From Azonexus sp. (lineage in GTDB: Bacteria > Pseudomonadota > Gammaproteobacteria > Burkholderiales > Rhodocyclaceae), in contig JAKLLI010000008.1 of NCBI GenBank assembly GCA_023150195.1, positions 1 to 22,027 of the forward strand: a stretch of 22,027 nt of DNA, read 5' to 3'. Under the pieces are notes generated by a model. That model saw nothing but the letters and a program-made list of their open reading frames with translations, searched no databases and was not told the origin of the DNA. A program made the position numbers and the translations under genes. Shown in pieces: positions 1 to 7,458 of the stretch (position 1 is its first letter; each line of letters begins with the position of its first letter).

Positions 1-1401
1 CGGATGCAGATCGTGGGCAATCAGATCCGGCCGGACATCAAGAACGGCCAGCAAATGCGCCACGCTGTCTTCGAGAAAACCGATGCTCGCCGCGTTGTCC
101 AGACTGCCGATGTGCTGCGACAGAAACGCTTCTTTGCCTTTGAACACGCAAAGGGTGTTTTTCAGATGACCGCCGAGTGCCAGCACAGTGGGGCCGCCCT
201 TGGCCAGCGGGATCGGCAGCGGCACATAGCCCCGGGCGCGACGGATGAAGGCCGGCAGACCAGCGCGTACCTGAACGACCGAGTCGTCGCAGCGGATCAC
301 GATCTCCCGGTCGTGCATCAGGCAGGCATCGGCGATCCCGGCCAGTCGCTCGAGCGCCTCGTCGTTGCCGATCACCAGCGGTTCGCCCTGCGGGTTGGCG
401 CTGGTCATCACCAGCAGCAGGTCGGAAGCTTCGCCCAGCCAGGCGCTGCCTGCTGGTCGTCCTGCGGCTTCGTGCCAGAGCAGCAGATGCAGGGGCGTGG
501 CCGGCAGCATCACGCCCAGCCGCCCCAATCCCGGTGCCAGACCGGGCAGGTCGAGCGCACCCTTGGGGCAGAGCACGATGGGTGCGGCTGCGCTGCGTAA
601 TACGGCCTCAGCATCTGCATCAACGAGCGCAATCTCCGCCAGCGAGGCCGGGTTCAGCCCCATCACGGCAAAAGGCTTGGCCTCGCGCGTCTTGCGTTCG
701 CGCAGCCGGGCCACACTGGCGGCGTTACGTGCATCACAGGCCAGATGGAAGCCACCCAGCCCCTTGATGGCCACAATCTCGCCCGCCTTCAGACGGGCCA
801 GCGTTTCGGCCAGTGGATCGCCGTCGACCGCCTGCCCCTTGCCATCCAGCAACTGCAACTGCGGCCCGCACGCGGGACAGCCCGTGGTTTCTGCGTGATA
901 GCGCCGGTCGACCGGATCACGGTATTCGGCGGCACAGGGCGCGCATAGGGCAAAGGGCGCCAGACTGGTTTTGGCCCGGTCGTAGGGCAGGCCGGCGCTG
1001 ACGGTGTAGCGTGGACCGCAATGCGTACAGGTGGTGAAGGCGTAGCGCCAGCGCCGGCTGGCGGGATCGCATATGTCCTCGATGCAGGCCGCACAGAGCG
1101 CGGCATCGGGGCCAATCGCCGAGGCGATGTCGCCGGCCACACTCTCAAGAATCTCAAACCCTGAGCCGTCGACCGTGCACGTCGCCTGTTCGATGGCATC
1201 GATGCGCGCCAGCGGTGGAATCTCCAGCGGCAGGCGACGGCGGAATTCTGCCTGCTGCGCGCCATCGACCGCGACACTCACCCCGGCGCCGTCATTGCGC
1301 ACCCAGCCATTCAGCCCGAGTTCGGTCGCCAGCCGCCAGACGTAGGGTCGAAACCCGACGCCCTGCACCAGCCCCCGTATGCGCAGATGGACGCCGCTCA
1401 C
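1..1401 (-). CDS. hypF: HypF carbamoyltransferase, N-terminal 467 codons (runs off left edge)
   Basis: HypF converts carbamoyl phosphate to a thiocarbamate on HypE, the source of the CN ligands of the NiFe site; it acts in the cytoplasm. The reading frame is open from a GTG at 1401 to base 1. Residues 1-90 form the acylphosphatase domain, with [10 protein letters not shown] at 10-19 and the catalytic pair R18 and N36. Next come two zinc-finger motifs (CAAC...CTHC and CAPC...CPAC, each with about 18 residues between the pairs), then a YrdC-like nucleotide-binding domain (KGLGGFHL) and the start of the Kae1-like domain. The last visible residues, HDLHP, match a conserved stretch of the family. 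About 280-300 C-terminal residues lie outside the window. The start is set by a GTGA overlap with the hypB stop, which implies translational coupling. No ATG start exists in this frame nearby. Confidence 0.93.
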   Translation of the reverse strand, partial: MSGVHLRIRGLVQGVGFRPYVWRLATELGLNGWVRNDGAGVSVAVDGAQQAEFRRRLPLEIPPLARIDAIEQATCTVDGSGFEILESVAGDIASAIGPDAALCAACIEDICDPASRRWRYAFTTCTHCGPRYTVSAGLPYDRAKTSLAPFALCAPCAAEYRDPVDRRYHAETTGCPACGPQLQLLDGKGQAVDGDPLAETLARLKAGEIVAIKGLGGFHLACDARNAASVARLRERKTREAKPFAVMGLNPASLAEIALVDADAEAVLRSAAAPIVLCPKGALDLPGLAPGLGRLGVMLPATPLHLLLWHEAAGRPAGSAWLGEASDLLLVMTSANPQGEPLVIGNDEALERLAGIADACLMHDREIVIRCDDSVVQVRAGLPAFIRRARGYVPLPIPLAKGGPTVLALGGHLKNTLCVFKGKEAFLSQHIGSLDNAASIGFLEDSVAHLLAVLDVRPDLIAHDLHP

Positions 1402-2462
1402 CGGGCCGCCAGTTGCTGCTCCAGCTCGACAATGCGCCGTTGCAGCGCATCCACCGTGGCCTCGCGTTTGCCTTGCTGCACGGCAACACCGGCCTTGATC
1501 CAGTCCAGCCACTCGGCCAGCCCCTCGCCCGTGGTGGCCGAGACCCGGATCACCTTCAGCGCCGGATTGACCCGGCGGGCATTGGCTTCGGCGAGATCAG
1601 CATCGAATTGCAGATAGGGCAGCAGATCGCACTTGTTGAGCAACATTACGTCGGCGGCGGCAAACATGTCCGGGTATTTGAGCGGCTTGTCCTCGCCCTC
1701 GGTGACGGACAGGATGGCGACCTTGTGATGTTCCCCCAGATCAAAGGCGGCGGGACAGACGAGGTTGCCCACGTTCTCGATCAGGAAGAGCGAGCCTTCA
1801 GCCGGCTTGAGGCGCTCCATCGCGTGGCCGACCATGTGGCCGTCCAGGTGGCAGCCCTTGCCGGTATTGATTTGCAGCGCCGGCACGCCCGTGGCGCGAA
1901 TGCGCTCGGCGTCGTTGGCGGTTTGCTGATCGCCTTCGACCACATTGATCGCCAGCGTGGCTTTCAGCGCTTCGATGGTCTTGCACAGCAGGGTGGTTTT
2001 GCCCGAGCCGGGGCTGGAGACCAGATTGAGGGCGAAGATGCCGCGCGAATCGAACCACTTGCGGTTGGCGGTGGCGTAGGCATTGTTCTTGGACAGGATG
2101 TCCTGCTCGATCTGCACCATGCGCGACTGGCTCATCCCCGGCACATGGGCACGCGCCGGGCCGCTGCCGTAGTCCAGATCACCGTGCGCTGCATGCCCAT
2201 GGTCGTGGTCGTGATGATGCGGATGATCGTGCGTGTGCTCGCCTTGATGGACGTGATCATGGCTGTGGGTGCTGCCATCGGCATGGGTGTGCGTGTGCGC
2301 ATGCGCTCCGGCGGGTGCCGTGCTGTCGTGCGTGTGGTCGTGTGCATGATCATGATCGTGCGCATGGACGTGCACCGTGCCATCCGCATGCACATGCGCA
2401 TGCGCGTGCGCCCCGCCTTCGATCTTCACTTCTCCTGCACCGCAGCCACAGACTGTACACAT
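1398..2462 (-). CDS. hypB: HypB nickel-binding GTPase with long His-rich tail, 354 aa
   Basis: HypB is the GTPase that, with HypA, delivers nickel to the hydrogenase large subunit precursor. It begins MCTVCGCG, the high-affinity N-terminal nickel motif. Residues 19-93 hold about 30 histidines, mostly alternating with Ala, Asp and Thr, a nickel-storage type of region. The G domain follows: P-loop SPGSGKTT (150-157), the metal-binding pair C204-H205 in [14 protein letters not shown] (229-233), and NKCD (276-279) for guanine recognition. The C-terminus (336-354) is a short helix that may be coiled. The frame is open further upstream, but the start at 2462 is chosen because it gives the conserved MCxxCGC and has GGAGA six bases upstream. 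It lies 11 bases after hypA and overlaps hypF by four bases. Confidence 0.96.
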   Translation of the reverse strand: MCTVCGCGAGEVKIEGGAHAHAHVHADGTVHVHAHDHDHAHDHTHDSTAPAGAHAHTHTHADGSTHSHDHVHQGEHTHDHPHHHDHDHGHAAHGDLDYGSGPARAHVPGMSQSRMVQIEQDILSKNNAYATANRKWFDSRGIFALNLVSSPGSGKTTLLCKTIEALKATLAINVVEGDQQTANDAERIRATGVPALQINTGKGCHLDGHMVGHAMERLKPAEGSLFLIENVGNLVCPAAFDLGEHHKVAILSVTEGEDKPLKYPDMFAAADVMLLNKCDLLPYLQFDADLAEANARRVNPALKVIRVSATTGEGLAEWLDWIKAGVAVQQGKREATVDALQRRIVELEQQLAAR

Positions 2463-2473
2463 CGCTGTCTCCT

Positions 2474-2815
2474 TTATTCGATTTCGATTTCCCGCACCCG
2501 CATCTCGGTGCCGCCGGTGGGCTGAACCTGATGACTGCCGCAGGTCGGGCAACTGCCATACAACTCGGCCATGGGCACCGTGGCGGCGCACTGCATGCAC
2601 CAGCCGGCGCCCGGCACGTCCACAATTTCCAGCGCCGCCCCCTCGGCCACGCTGTTGCGTGTCACCACATCAAAGCAGAAGGTGAGCGCCTCCGGCTGCA
2701 CCGACGACAAGCGCCCGATTTCGAGCACGACGAGCTTGACACGTTTGGCGCCCTCGCGGCGCGCCGTGTCTTCCACCAGTTGCAGCACGCCTTCGGCGAG
2801 CGACATTTCATGCAT
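2474..2815 (-). CDS. hypA: HypA nickel metallochaperone, 113 aa
   Basis: HypA passes nickel from HypB to the hydrogenase large subunit precursor. The protein is 113 residues, normal for the family. It starts MHEMSL, where His2 and the N-terminal amine are the nickel ligands. The structural zinc site is C73-x2-C76 and C89-x2-C92. The start codon lies inside the 3' end of hoxV (8-base overlap), consistent with translational coupling in the hox-hyp operon. The preceding [16 protein letters not shown] segment is typical of the family. Nothing odd is seen. Confidence 0.96.
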   Translation of the reverse strand: MHEMSLAEGVLQLVEDTARREGAKRVKLVVLEIGRLSSVQPEALTFCFDVVTRNSVAEGAALEIVDVPGAGWCMQCAATVPMAELYGSCPTCGSHQVQPTGGTEMRVREIEIE

Positions 2816-3704
2816 TGAGCAGCTCCACGGTAAAGGGCACGCAAGGATCGAGCGCCAGCACGGCTTGCGTCAGGCAAAGTCGCGCCGACGCTTCATCAGC
2901 CACCGGCTGACCGGCGAGCAGGGAGCATAGCGCAGCCGAATCGGCAAAGTAAGCGTCGGTCGGCGCCTCGACTTGGTAGGCGCTCACCCGCCCGTCCTGA
3001 ACCCGTACCGCGTGCGTCAGTATGCCGCGCGCGGTCAGCGCCTGGGCCACGGCTTCGCCATCGCCACCGGCGGCTTGCAGCGGATAGGGTAGATCCGTTT
3101 CCAGCGCCACGACCACCTGCTGCGCAGCGTGCAAGCGCTGCCGATAGGCGGCAGCCACGGACAAGGGTGCGTTCGGCAGCACTCGCCGCGCTTCGCGCCA
3201 GGCCAGCCTCCAGCCCGCCGGATCCAGCATCAGCGATGCCACCCTGGTGTCGTCATCGCTGCGGTCAACCCAGGTGCGCAAGCATTTTTCACTCAAGGGC
3301 GCCAGCACGTTGGCAAGCAGATAGCGGGTTTCCTGCATCAGTTTCGCCGTATGCCGTAGCGCGCGCCAGGCCGCATAGACCTCGCGCTCCGGCGCCGCGC
3401 CCAGGGCCAGCGGCCAGTCGAGCAGGAGTCGCCACAGATGTTCGTGCAGGCATTCGATCCACAAGGCCCGCGATGGCGCCGCCGGCAAGGCGTCTCCCCC
3501 GGCCGTTGCCAGCGCCAGTGCGGCCACCGCGCGTTGCGCGTCAGCGCAGAGGGCATACAGGTAGGGCACGGTTTTGACGACGACAGCCGGCAACTGCCCG
3601 ACAAACAGGCGGGGCACCGGCGGCCGCGATAGCTGCACCTGAATATCCGCCAGCTGCCCATCCGCCAGTCGGGCGCTGACGCGGAGCTGCCCCGCCTCGC
3701 TCAT
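2808..3704 (-). CDS. hoxV: HoxV/HupK hydrogenase maturation scaffold, 298 aa
   Basis: HoxV (HupK) is a large-subunit-like accessory protein thought to serve as a scaffold on which the Fe(CN)2CO unit is handled before transfer to the large subunit. The protein retains large-subunit echoes. An N-terminal block (LFVGQLPAVVV, VPYLYALCADAQ, residues about 33-57) stands where the catalytic subunit has its first CxxC. The C-terminus reads LDPCVPF, where DPCxxC would be expected. C288 is kept and the second Cys is Phe (291), so it cannot be a catalytic subunit. It has no cleavable C-terminal extension. It begins at an ATGA overlap with hoxT and ends overlapping hypA, the same position as in Cupriavidus hoxV and Rhizobium hupK. 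Assignment rests on these motifs and on synteny. Confidence 0.88.
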   Translation of the reverse strand: MSEAGQLRVSARLADGQLADIQVQLSRPPVPRLFVGQLPAVVVKTVPYLYALCADAQRAVAALALATAGGDALPAAPSRALWIECLHEHLWRLLLDWPLALGAAPEREVYAAWRALRHTAKLMQETRYLLANVLAPLSEKCLRTWVDRSDDDTRVASLMLDPAGWRLAWREARRVLPNAPLSVAAAYRQRLHAAQQVVVALETDLPYPLQAAGGDGEAVAQALTARGILTHAVRVQDGRVSAYQVEAPTDAYFADSAALCSLLAGQPVADEASARLCLTQAVLALDPCVPFTVELLNA

Positions 3705-4174
3705 CGCCCCAGGCCCAGAAAACTGCGCCGGCTGGTGGCCACGGGGGTGGCGTCCTGCGGCGCCTCCAGCGGCGCCCGGAACAGGGCTTCGGCTGCCGCC
3801 AGGGCGGTCATCAGCGCGGCATCCTGCGACTCGAACTCCAGTGCCGGCGAAAACAGGGAGCAGAGGTGATACGGCCCCAGACTGGCCTCGTCGGCGACGA
3901 TGAATTCATACTCGCCGGAGGGATAGCGCCACTGACAGGTGCCGCCACTGGCGACCGGCGGCCAGCCCTCGGCCTGCCCCGGCAGACAGAGCAGGTTGAT
4001 CGCCCACGGCGTCAGCATCACGCCCGACCAATGCCCGTTCGGGTCACGACGAAAGCCGCAGGCCTCGACGGCCAGACGAGGATTGCAGATGGGCAAGCCA
4101 TGCATGCGGGTTGCCGCAATCCCGGCAAAGGTGGCGACAAGTGCGGTCGACGGGTTGTCCTGCCAGATTTTCAT
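3701..4174 (-). CDS. hoxT: HoxT/HupJ (HybE-family) hydrogenase assembly chaperone, 157 aa
   Basis: This is a HybE/HupJ-family chaperone that assists assembly or quality control of the hydrogenase subunits in the cytoplasm. The conserved core is visible: HWSGVMLTPW (48-57), a cluster near LLCLPG (61-66), the aromatic segment QWRYPSGEYEF (81-91), and YHLCSLFSP (102-110). A basic C-terminal tail ends RRSFLGLGR, like the RRALLFGR type of tail in HybE. The open frame extends 17 codons further upstream into hoxR, but the start at 4174 is chosen because it forms the ATGA overlap with the hoxR stop and removes residues not like the family. It ends in another ATGA overlap with hoxV. Confidence 0.88.
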   Translation of the reverse strand: MKIWQDNPSTALVATFAGIAATRMHGLPICNPRLAVEACGFRRDPNGHWSGVMLTPWAINLLCLPGQAEGWPPVASGGTCQWRYPSGEYEFIVADEASLGPYHLCSLFSPALEFESQDAALMTALAAAEALFRAPLEAPQDATPVATSRRSFLGLGR

Positions 4175-4380
4175 CCGTCCAGACGCATGAACTTGTGTTG
4201 GGGTGCATCGCAGCCGGGGCAGCACCAGTCATCGGGCAGTTCGGCAAAGGGCACGCCGGGCGGAATGCCGCGCACCTCGTCGCCGCTGGCCGGGTCATAC
4301 ACCCACCAACAGATGCCGCATTCCAGCCGATCTTCCGGCCCGACTGCCTGCGCCGAACCCTCAAAGCGCGGATGGCTCAC
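4171..4380 (-). CDS. hoxR: HoxR/HupI rubredoxin, 69 aa
   Basis: This is a small rubredoxin of hydrogenase operons, linked in other species to protection or assembly of the small subunit clusters under oxygen. The four iron ligands are C21 and C24 ([11 protein letters not shown]) and C54 and C57 (CCPGC), with the rubredoxin [11 protein letters not shown] segment between. An extra Cys precedes the second pair. The GTG at 4380 is taken as the start because it makes a GTGA overlap with the inferred true stop of hoxQ (4377-4379). Because hoxQ is frameshifted, the upstream frame is open without a stop back to 5448, so an automatic call would fuse rubredoxin to the hoxQ N-terminus. That fusion is judged artificial. 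Confidence 0.87.
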   Translation of the reverse strand: MSHPRFEGSAQAVGPEDRLECGICWWVYDPASGDEVRGIPPGVPFAELPDDWCCPGCDAPQHKFMRLDG

Positions 4381-5220
4381 AGCGGCTCGCCCATCATGGC
4401 CAGATATTCGCCCAGACGTTCGACCGAATCGCTGAAGTCTTCCTCGCTGGCCAGCGCCACCTCCGGCATGCCGACGACTTCGATGGAATTCAGAATCAGC
4501 GTATCCATGCTGTTGAAATACTGCACCCACCACACATTTTTCAGGCGCGTGCTGGTGATGCGGCAATTGCCGTAGCCACGCGAGAGCAGGGAGACCTCGC
4601 GGTGACCCAGCCAGGCGTAAAGCGACCGGCAGCAGGGTCAGATTGATCACATGCGCGGCATTGCCGGGCTGCCAGGCCGCTGCCTGCATGCGGATTTCCT
4701 CGACCAGCGCCGGCGCGTTCATGCAACCGGCTGTGTAGGCCGGGGCCGGCAGATCGGCCTGCGCGGTCTGCAACATGGTGTCGGTCAGCGCCGCCGGGAT
4801 GGCATTTGCTTCCAGGCGATCGACCACGATCTGGCCATCGTCCGTCAGCTTGAGCACACGCCAGATGCCGGCAAAGGCCGTTTCCTGCACGCGCCAGTGT
4901 TCGCTTGATGAAGTGAACGCACTGACTTCGCCGAAACCGAGCGACTGGTTGATCACCTCGCGGATCGGGCCATCCTGCGCCAGCAGATCCAGCTGGGCAC
5001 CCCCGCCAAAACCGAGCGCAGTCGCCGTTGCCAGAAACTGTTCAAGCAACTGACGTGCGCGGTCCACGGCTTCCGGCGCAGCATTTTCCGGCAAACGCGG
5101 ATGTTCGAAGGTGCTCATGCCCTGCGGCATGGCCAGGTAATCCGGCGCTTCATCGCCTTGCGAACCCGGCCCCATGGCGACCACGGAAATCGGGAAGGGA
5201 CGCATCGTGGACGGGTTCAT
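4377..5220 (-). pseudogene. hoxQ: HoxQ/HupH hydrogenase accessory gene, frameshifted near 4620
   Basis: HoxQ (HupH/HyaF family) helps protect or mature the small subunit. The N-terminal part is intact from the ATG at 5220 (1-base TGATG overlap with the hoxO stop) through residue 199, ending [10 protein letters not shown] at 4624. The typical C-terminal half follows in another frame: [38 protein letters not shown] and [12 protein letters not shown], with stop TGA at 4379-4377. The 844-base span is not a multiple of three. Between LLP and SRGYG the family has about 20 residues; here there are only enough bases for about 13 and one third, so roughly 20 bases seem to be missing near 4615-4627. 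The downstream part shows no other damage, so the lesion is recent or is a sequence/assembly error. As written, translation reads into the hoxR frame and gives a 349-residue chimera. Confidence 0.82.
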
Positions 5221-5675
5221 CAGCAGGCTCCTTGGGCAGATTCGACACGGACGGGAATTCCGATGGGCTTGGGCTGCGCCGGGCCGGACAGCAAGCGTGC
5301 GACTTCGTCGCGGTACTCGGTCCAGTTGCGAATGCCGTTCAAAGCGCCCGCATACTCGCCATCCCGCAAGAACACCACCGACGGCGCCCGCGCCACACCC
5401 CAGGCTTTCATCAGCCCGGCAGCCACCTCCGGGCCAGCCACTTGGCACGCCACTTCCTGACCCAGCGCCTTCAGGGCTTCCGGCAGGATCACGCAGGCAT
5501 CGAGCACTTCCAGATTGCGCTGCGGATCATCGGTGAGCAGTACCACGCTCAGCCCGCCGGGAAATTGAGGCAAATCGCGGTCGACCGCCGTAAAGCCGTG
5601 TTTTTGCACCATGCGGTCGATGGCGGTTTGCAGGCGCTCCAGCGAGGTGGGGCCGGATTTCAGTTCAAAGCTCAT
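5220..5675 (-). CDS. hoxO: HoxO/HupG thioredoxin-like hydrogenase chaperone, 151 aa
   Basis: HoxO (HupG/HyaE family) is a thioredoxin-fold chaperone that binds the Tat signal of the small subunit HoxK before export. The family block AWGVARAPSVVFLRDGEYAG (91-110), followed by NGIRNWTEY, is clear. There is no CxxC; the only cysteines near the fold are C61 and C77, as expected for a chaperone rather than a redox enzyme. The start forms an ATGA overlap with the hoxL stop, and the stop shares one base with the hoxQ start (TGATG). Length is normal for the family. Confidence 0.9.
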   Translation of the reverse strand: MSFELKSGPTSLERLQTAIDRMVQKHGFTAVDRDLPQFPGGLSVVLLTDDPQRNLEVLDACVILPEALKALGQEVACQVAGPEVAAGLMKAWGVARAPSVVFLRDGEYAGALNGIRNWTEYRDEVARLLSGPAQPKPIGIPVRVESAQGAC

Positions 5676-5974
5676 GGGGTCGAAGGTCTCAAAAAATCGG
5701 GCAATTGGGGTTCGCGGTCCAGATCGGCGAAAAAGGCGGAAAGATCGGTTTCGCCCGCGTTGACCGCCGCCAGCGCATCCAGCGCAGCGTTGATGGCGGC
5801 AGCACGTTCCGCATCAATCACTTCGCGGGCCGCGTCGAGAAAACACAGGAGCCAGGTGCCGGCAGGCTGCGCGCCAACCAGTTGAATGTTGATATCCACT
5901 TCACCACTTCGGCCGGCGCAACGGGCGAAATGCTCACCGCAGGAAATTACCTGCACGGGCACACCGAGACACAT
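5672..5974 (-). CDS. hoxL: HoxL/HupF, HypC-family maturation chaperone, 100 aa
   Basis: HoxL is the dedicated HypC paralogue of membrane-bound hydrogenase operons. It binds the precursor of the large subunit during iron-cofactor insertion and, in Rhizobium HupF, helps maturation under oxygen. It begins MCLGVPVQV, with the essential Cys2, and has the family's small beta-barrel pattern (GEVDINIQLVGAQPAGTWLLCF). The C-terminal extension (about residues 65-100, acidic, ending QLPDFLRPSTP) is longer than in HypC, as expected for HupF/HoxL. It lies 2 bases after hoxM and overlaps hoxO by ATGA. Confidence 0.92.
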   Translation of the reverse strand: MCLGVPVQVISCGEHFARCAGRSGEVDINIQLVGAQPAGTWLLCFLDAAREVIDAERAAAINAALDALAAVNAGETDLSAFFADLDREPQLPDFLRPSTP

Positions 5975-5976
5975 GC

Positions 5977-6568
5977 CTATTCCCCGGCCATGTTCAGAAA
6001 ACGCGCATCGCCGAGGCGATAGGCCAGTTCCGGTGCCGGGCGTTCGCCTTCGTAGACGTCGATGGCCAGCGCGGCATCGGTCAGACTATCGGCCTGCCCA
6101 ACCCGGATCTGCGGCGCAGCCCCCCATTGGTTCAACCAGCGCAGCGCCACATCCAGGGCCGGCGCCATCTGCGCCTTGACTACATCGCGCAGGCTGCCGC
6201 CGTAATCTTCCAGTTCTTCCGGCTGGACGCCGATCAGCACCAGTTCTGCCGGCAGCTTGCCGGTCAGTTCGGCGGCCATTAAGACTTCCTGGAATCCGGT
6301 CTGGTGCAGGCTCATTTTCTTGGCGCCCATGAAACGCGGCACCTGATCACCGACCACCTCGCGCAGCGTCCCGGCGGGATCGCCGTAATCAATCGGCTTC
6401 CTGCACATAGGGCAGCAGGTAAAGCCCCTGCGTGCCGCCATCCATCAGCGTCACCTCGGGAGCAAAGGTCCAGCCGGTATTGAGCGCCTCGACACAGCGC
6501 ACGCCAAAACCTTCATCGGCCCACAGAATATTGCCGATACCGAGTACCAAAATGCGTTTTTGCGTCAT
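5977..6568 (-). pseudogene. hoxM: HoxM/HupD large-subunit maturation protease, frameshifted near 6393
   Basis: HoxM is the nickel-dependent endopeptidase that removes the C-terminal tail of HoxG after the NiFe site is built. The N-terminal frame has KRILVLGIGNILWADEGFG, with the nickel-binding Glu of ADEG, then MDGGTQGLYLLPYVQEAD, and stops at a TGA (6391-6389). The remainder continues in another frame: DYGDPAGTL, VPRFMGAKKMSLHQTGFQEVL (containing the catalytic His), LIGVQPEELEDYGGSLR, to a TAG at 5979-5977. Between EAD and DYG the family has about eight residues (xLLxFDAx). Here one base remains, so about 23 bases are missing, including the codon for the nickel-binding Asp (Asp62 of HybD). 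As written the gene cannot give an active protease. The start at 6568 is preferred over the ATG at 6574 because AGAAGG sits six bases upstream of it. Confidence 0.85.
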
Positions 6569-6581
6569 CGTCATCCTTCTG

Positions 6582-6619
6582 AAAAAAACGCCCCGGACTG
6601 CGTGGACCGCAACCGGGGC
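6582..6619 (-). terminator. Intrinsic terminator between hoxZ and hoxM
   Basis: On the minus strand, GCCCCGG (6619-6613) pairs perfectly with CCGGGGC (6596-6590), with an inner TGCG/CGCA stem and a five-base loop. It is followed by GTTTTTTT at 6589-6582. It lies directly upstream of the hoxM ribosome-binding site. The position suggests partial termination after hoxKGZ, giving more structural than accessory protein; that role is inferred. Confidence 0.8.
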
Positions 6620-6637
6620 TAACGCAAGGTAAGACGC

Positions 6638-6742
6638 CTAATCCTGATTGACGGCCAGGCGCAGCGGGGGCAAGGCGGCAGCGCGCAGACAGTGCTTTTG
6701 CACGGCAAGCGCGAACAACGCTGCCCCCACAAGCATGGCCAT
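6638..6742 (-). CDS. Possible 34-aa hydrophobic peptide coupled to hoxZ
   Basis: A short frame starts with an ATG that shares one base with the hoxZ stop (TGATG at 6744-6740), has AAGGA just upstream, and ends with TAG 18 bases before the intrinsic terminator. The peptide starts MAMLVGAALFALAV and continues into a basic, proline-containing tail (34 residues, one Cys). The first 14 residues could be a short membrane segment. Coupled start, ribosome site and placement before the terminator favour a real gene, but such a short frame can arise by chance in GC-rich DNA and no family is recognised. Function is unknown; a small membrane partner of HoxZ is one guess. Confidence 0.35.
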   Translation of the reverse strand: MAMLVGAALFALAVQKHCLRAAALPPLRLAVNQD

Positions 6743-7446
6743 CAATCCTTGAACATCCGCCAGCCGGAAATCATGGTCGAAATCAGCGACTGACGGCTCA
6801 TGATGTCTTCGCGGATGGCCGCATAGATATGTATCACAGCAAAGGTCATCATGATCCACATCCCCAGCCGGTGCAGGCTGTGAGTCTGCATGGAACCGCC
6901 CAGCATCGGAATCACCCAGCCGAACAGGCCATCCTGCCAGCTGCCCACCCCCGCGCCTTCACCATAGAGTGCAAAACCGGTGAACACCATGCCGACGGCC
7001 AGCACGGTGAAGAAGAAGAACATCATCAGCTGCGCCATCGGATTGTGACCGACGTATTTCTTGGGGTATTTTTCCAAGAAGAGATACCAGCGCAGTTCGA
7101 AGAAGACTTCGCTCCACCACTGCGGATTGGTGATCGGCAGCTTGAAGATCTGCTTGGCGTGGTGATTGCCCACCAGCGCCCAGTAGATGCGTCCGAGCAG
7201 ACCCACCGCAAAGAGGTAGCCGGCAGCGAAATGGGCAAAGCGGATATAGCCCATGACGAAGTTTTCGGCGGCTTCACCAGGCACCGTTGGCAAGGGCTTT
7301 CCGATGAAGTAACCACTCACTGCAAGCACCACCATGGCGAGCGCATTGATCCAGTGCCACAGCCGAACCGGTGCTTCGTAAACATAGATCGAACGAACCT
7401 GTTTACCGTGCCGTTCGGCCTCCAGCATGTCCTGTTGAGAGAGCAT
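6742..7446 (-). CDS. hoxZ: HoxZ, b-type cytochrome subunit of membrane-bound hydrogenase, 234 aa
   Basis: HoxZ anchors the HoxKG dimer on the periplasmic face of the membrane and passes electrons from H2 to the quinone pool through two b hemes. Four membrane segments are visible (about 31-50, 70-93, 139-161, 190-211). The candidate heme ligands are H31, H72, H192 and H206, within HWINAL, FAHFAAG, HSLHRLG and VIHIYAA. A 234-residue length fits the HyaC/HupC/HoxZ family. The gene begins 12 bases after hoxG with a strong GGAGG site. Its stop overlaps the possible small ORF by one base. Confidence 0.96.
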   Translation of the reverse strand: MLSQQDMLEAERHGKQVRSIYVYEAPVRLWHWINALAMVVLAVSGYFIGKPLPTVPGEAAENFVMGYIRFAHFAAGYLFAVGLLGRIYWALVGNHHAKQIFKLPITNPQWWSEVFFELRWYLFLEKYPKKYVGHNPMAQLMMFFFFTVLAVGMVFTGFALYGEGAGVGSWQDGLFGWVIPMLGGSMQTHSLHRLGMWIMMTFAVIHIYAAIREDIMSRQSLISTMISGWRMFKD

Positions 7447-7458
7447 GATCCAGCCTCC

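Noticed and set aside
2184..2408. Tandem repeat or CRISPR-like array of CAT/GTG units
   Set aside because: The repetition comes from histidine codons inside hypB; units are irregular, in frame and without spacers.
1215..2525. 436-codon plus-strand frame opposite hypB with Met/Val-rich repeats
   Set aside because: The Met/Val/Arg runs are the complement of the HypB histidine codons. No ribosome site or family support.
2808..3704. Second, truncated hydrogenase large subunit
   Set aside because: The remnant DPCxxF and missing N-terminal CxxC pair fit the HoxV/HupK scaffold family, which has this length and position in related operons.
4171..5448. Single 425-codon HoxQ-rubredoxin fusion protein
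   Set aside because: The upstream part lies within hoxO, the middle about 70 residues match nothing, and the true HoxQ C-terminus is visible in another frame with a stop that overlaps the hoxR GTG. A frameshift explains it better than a fusion.
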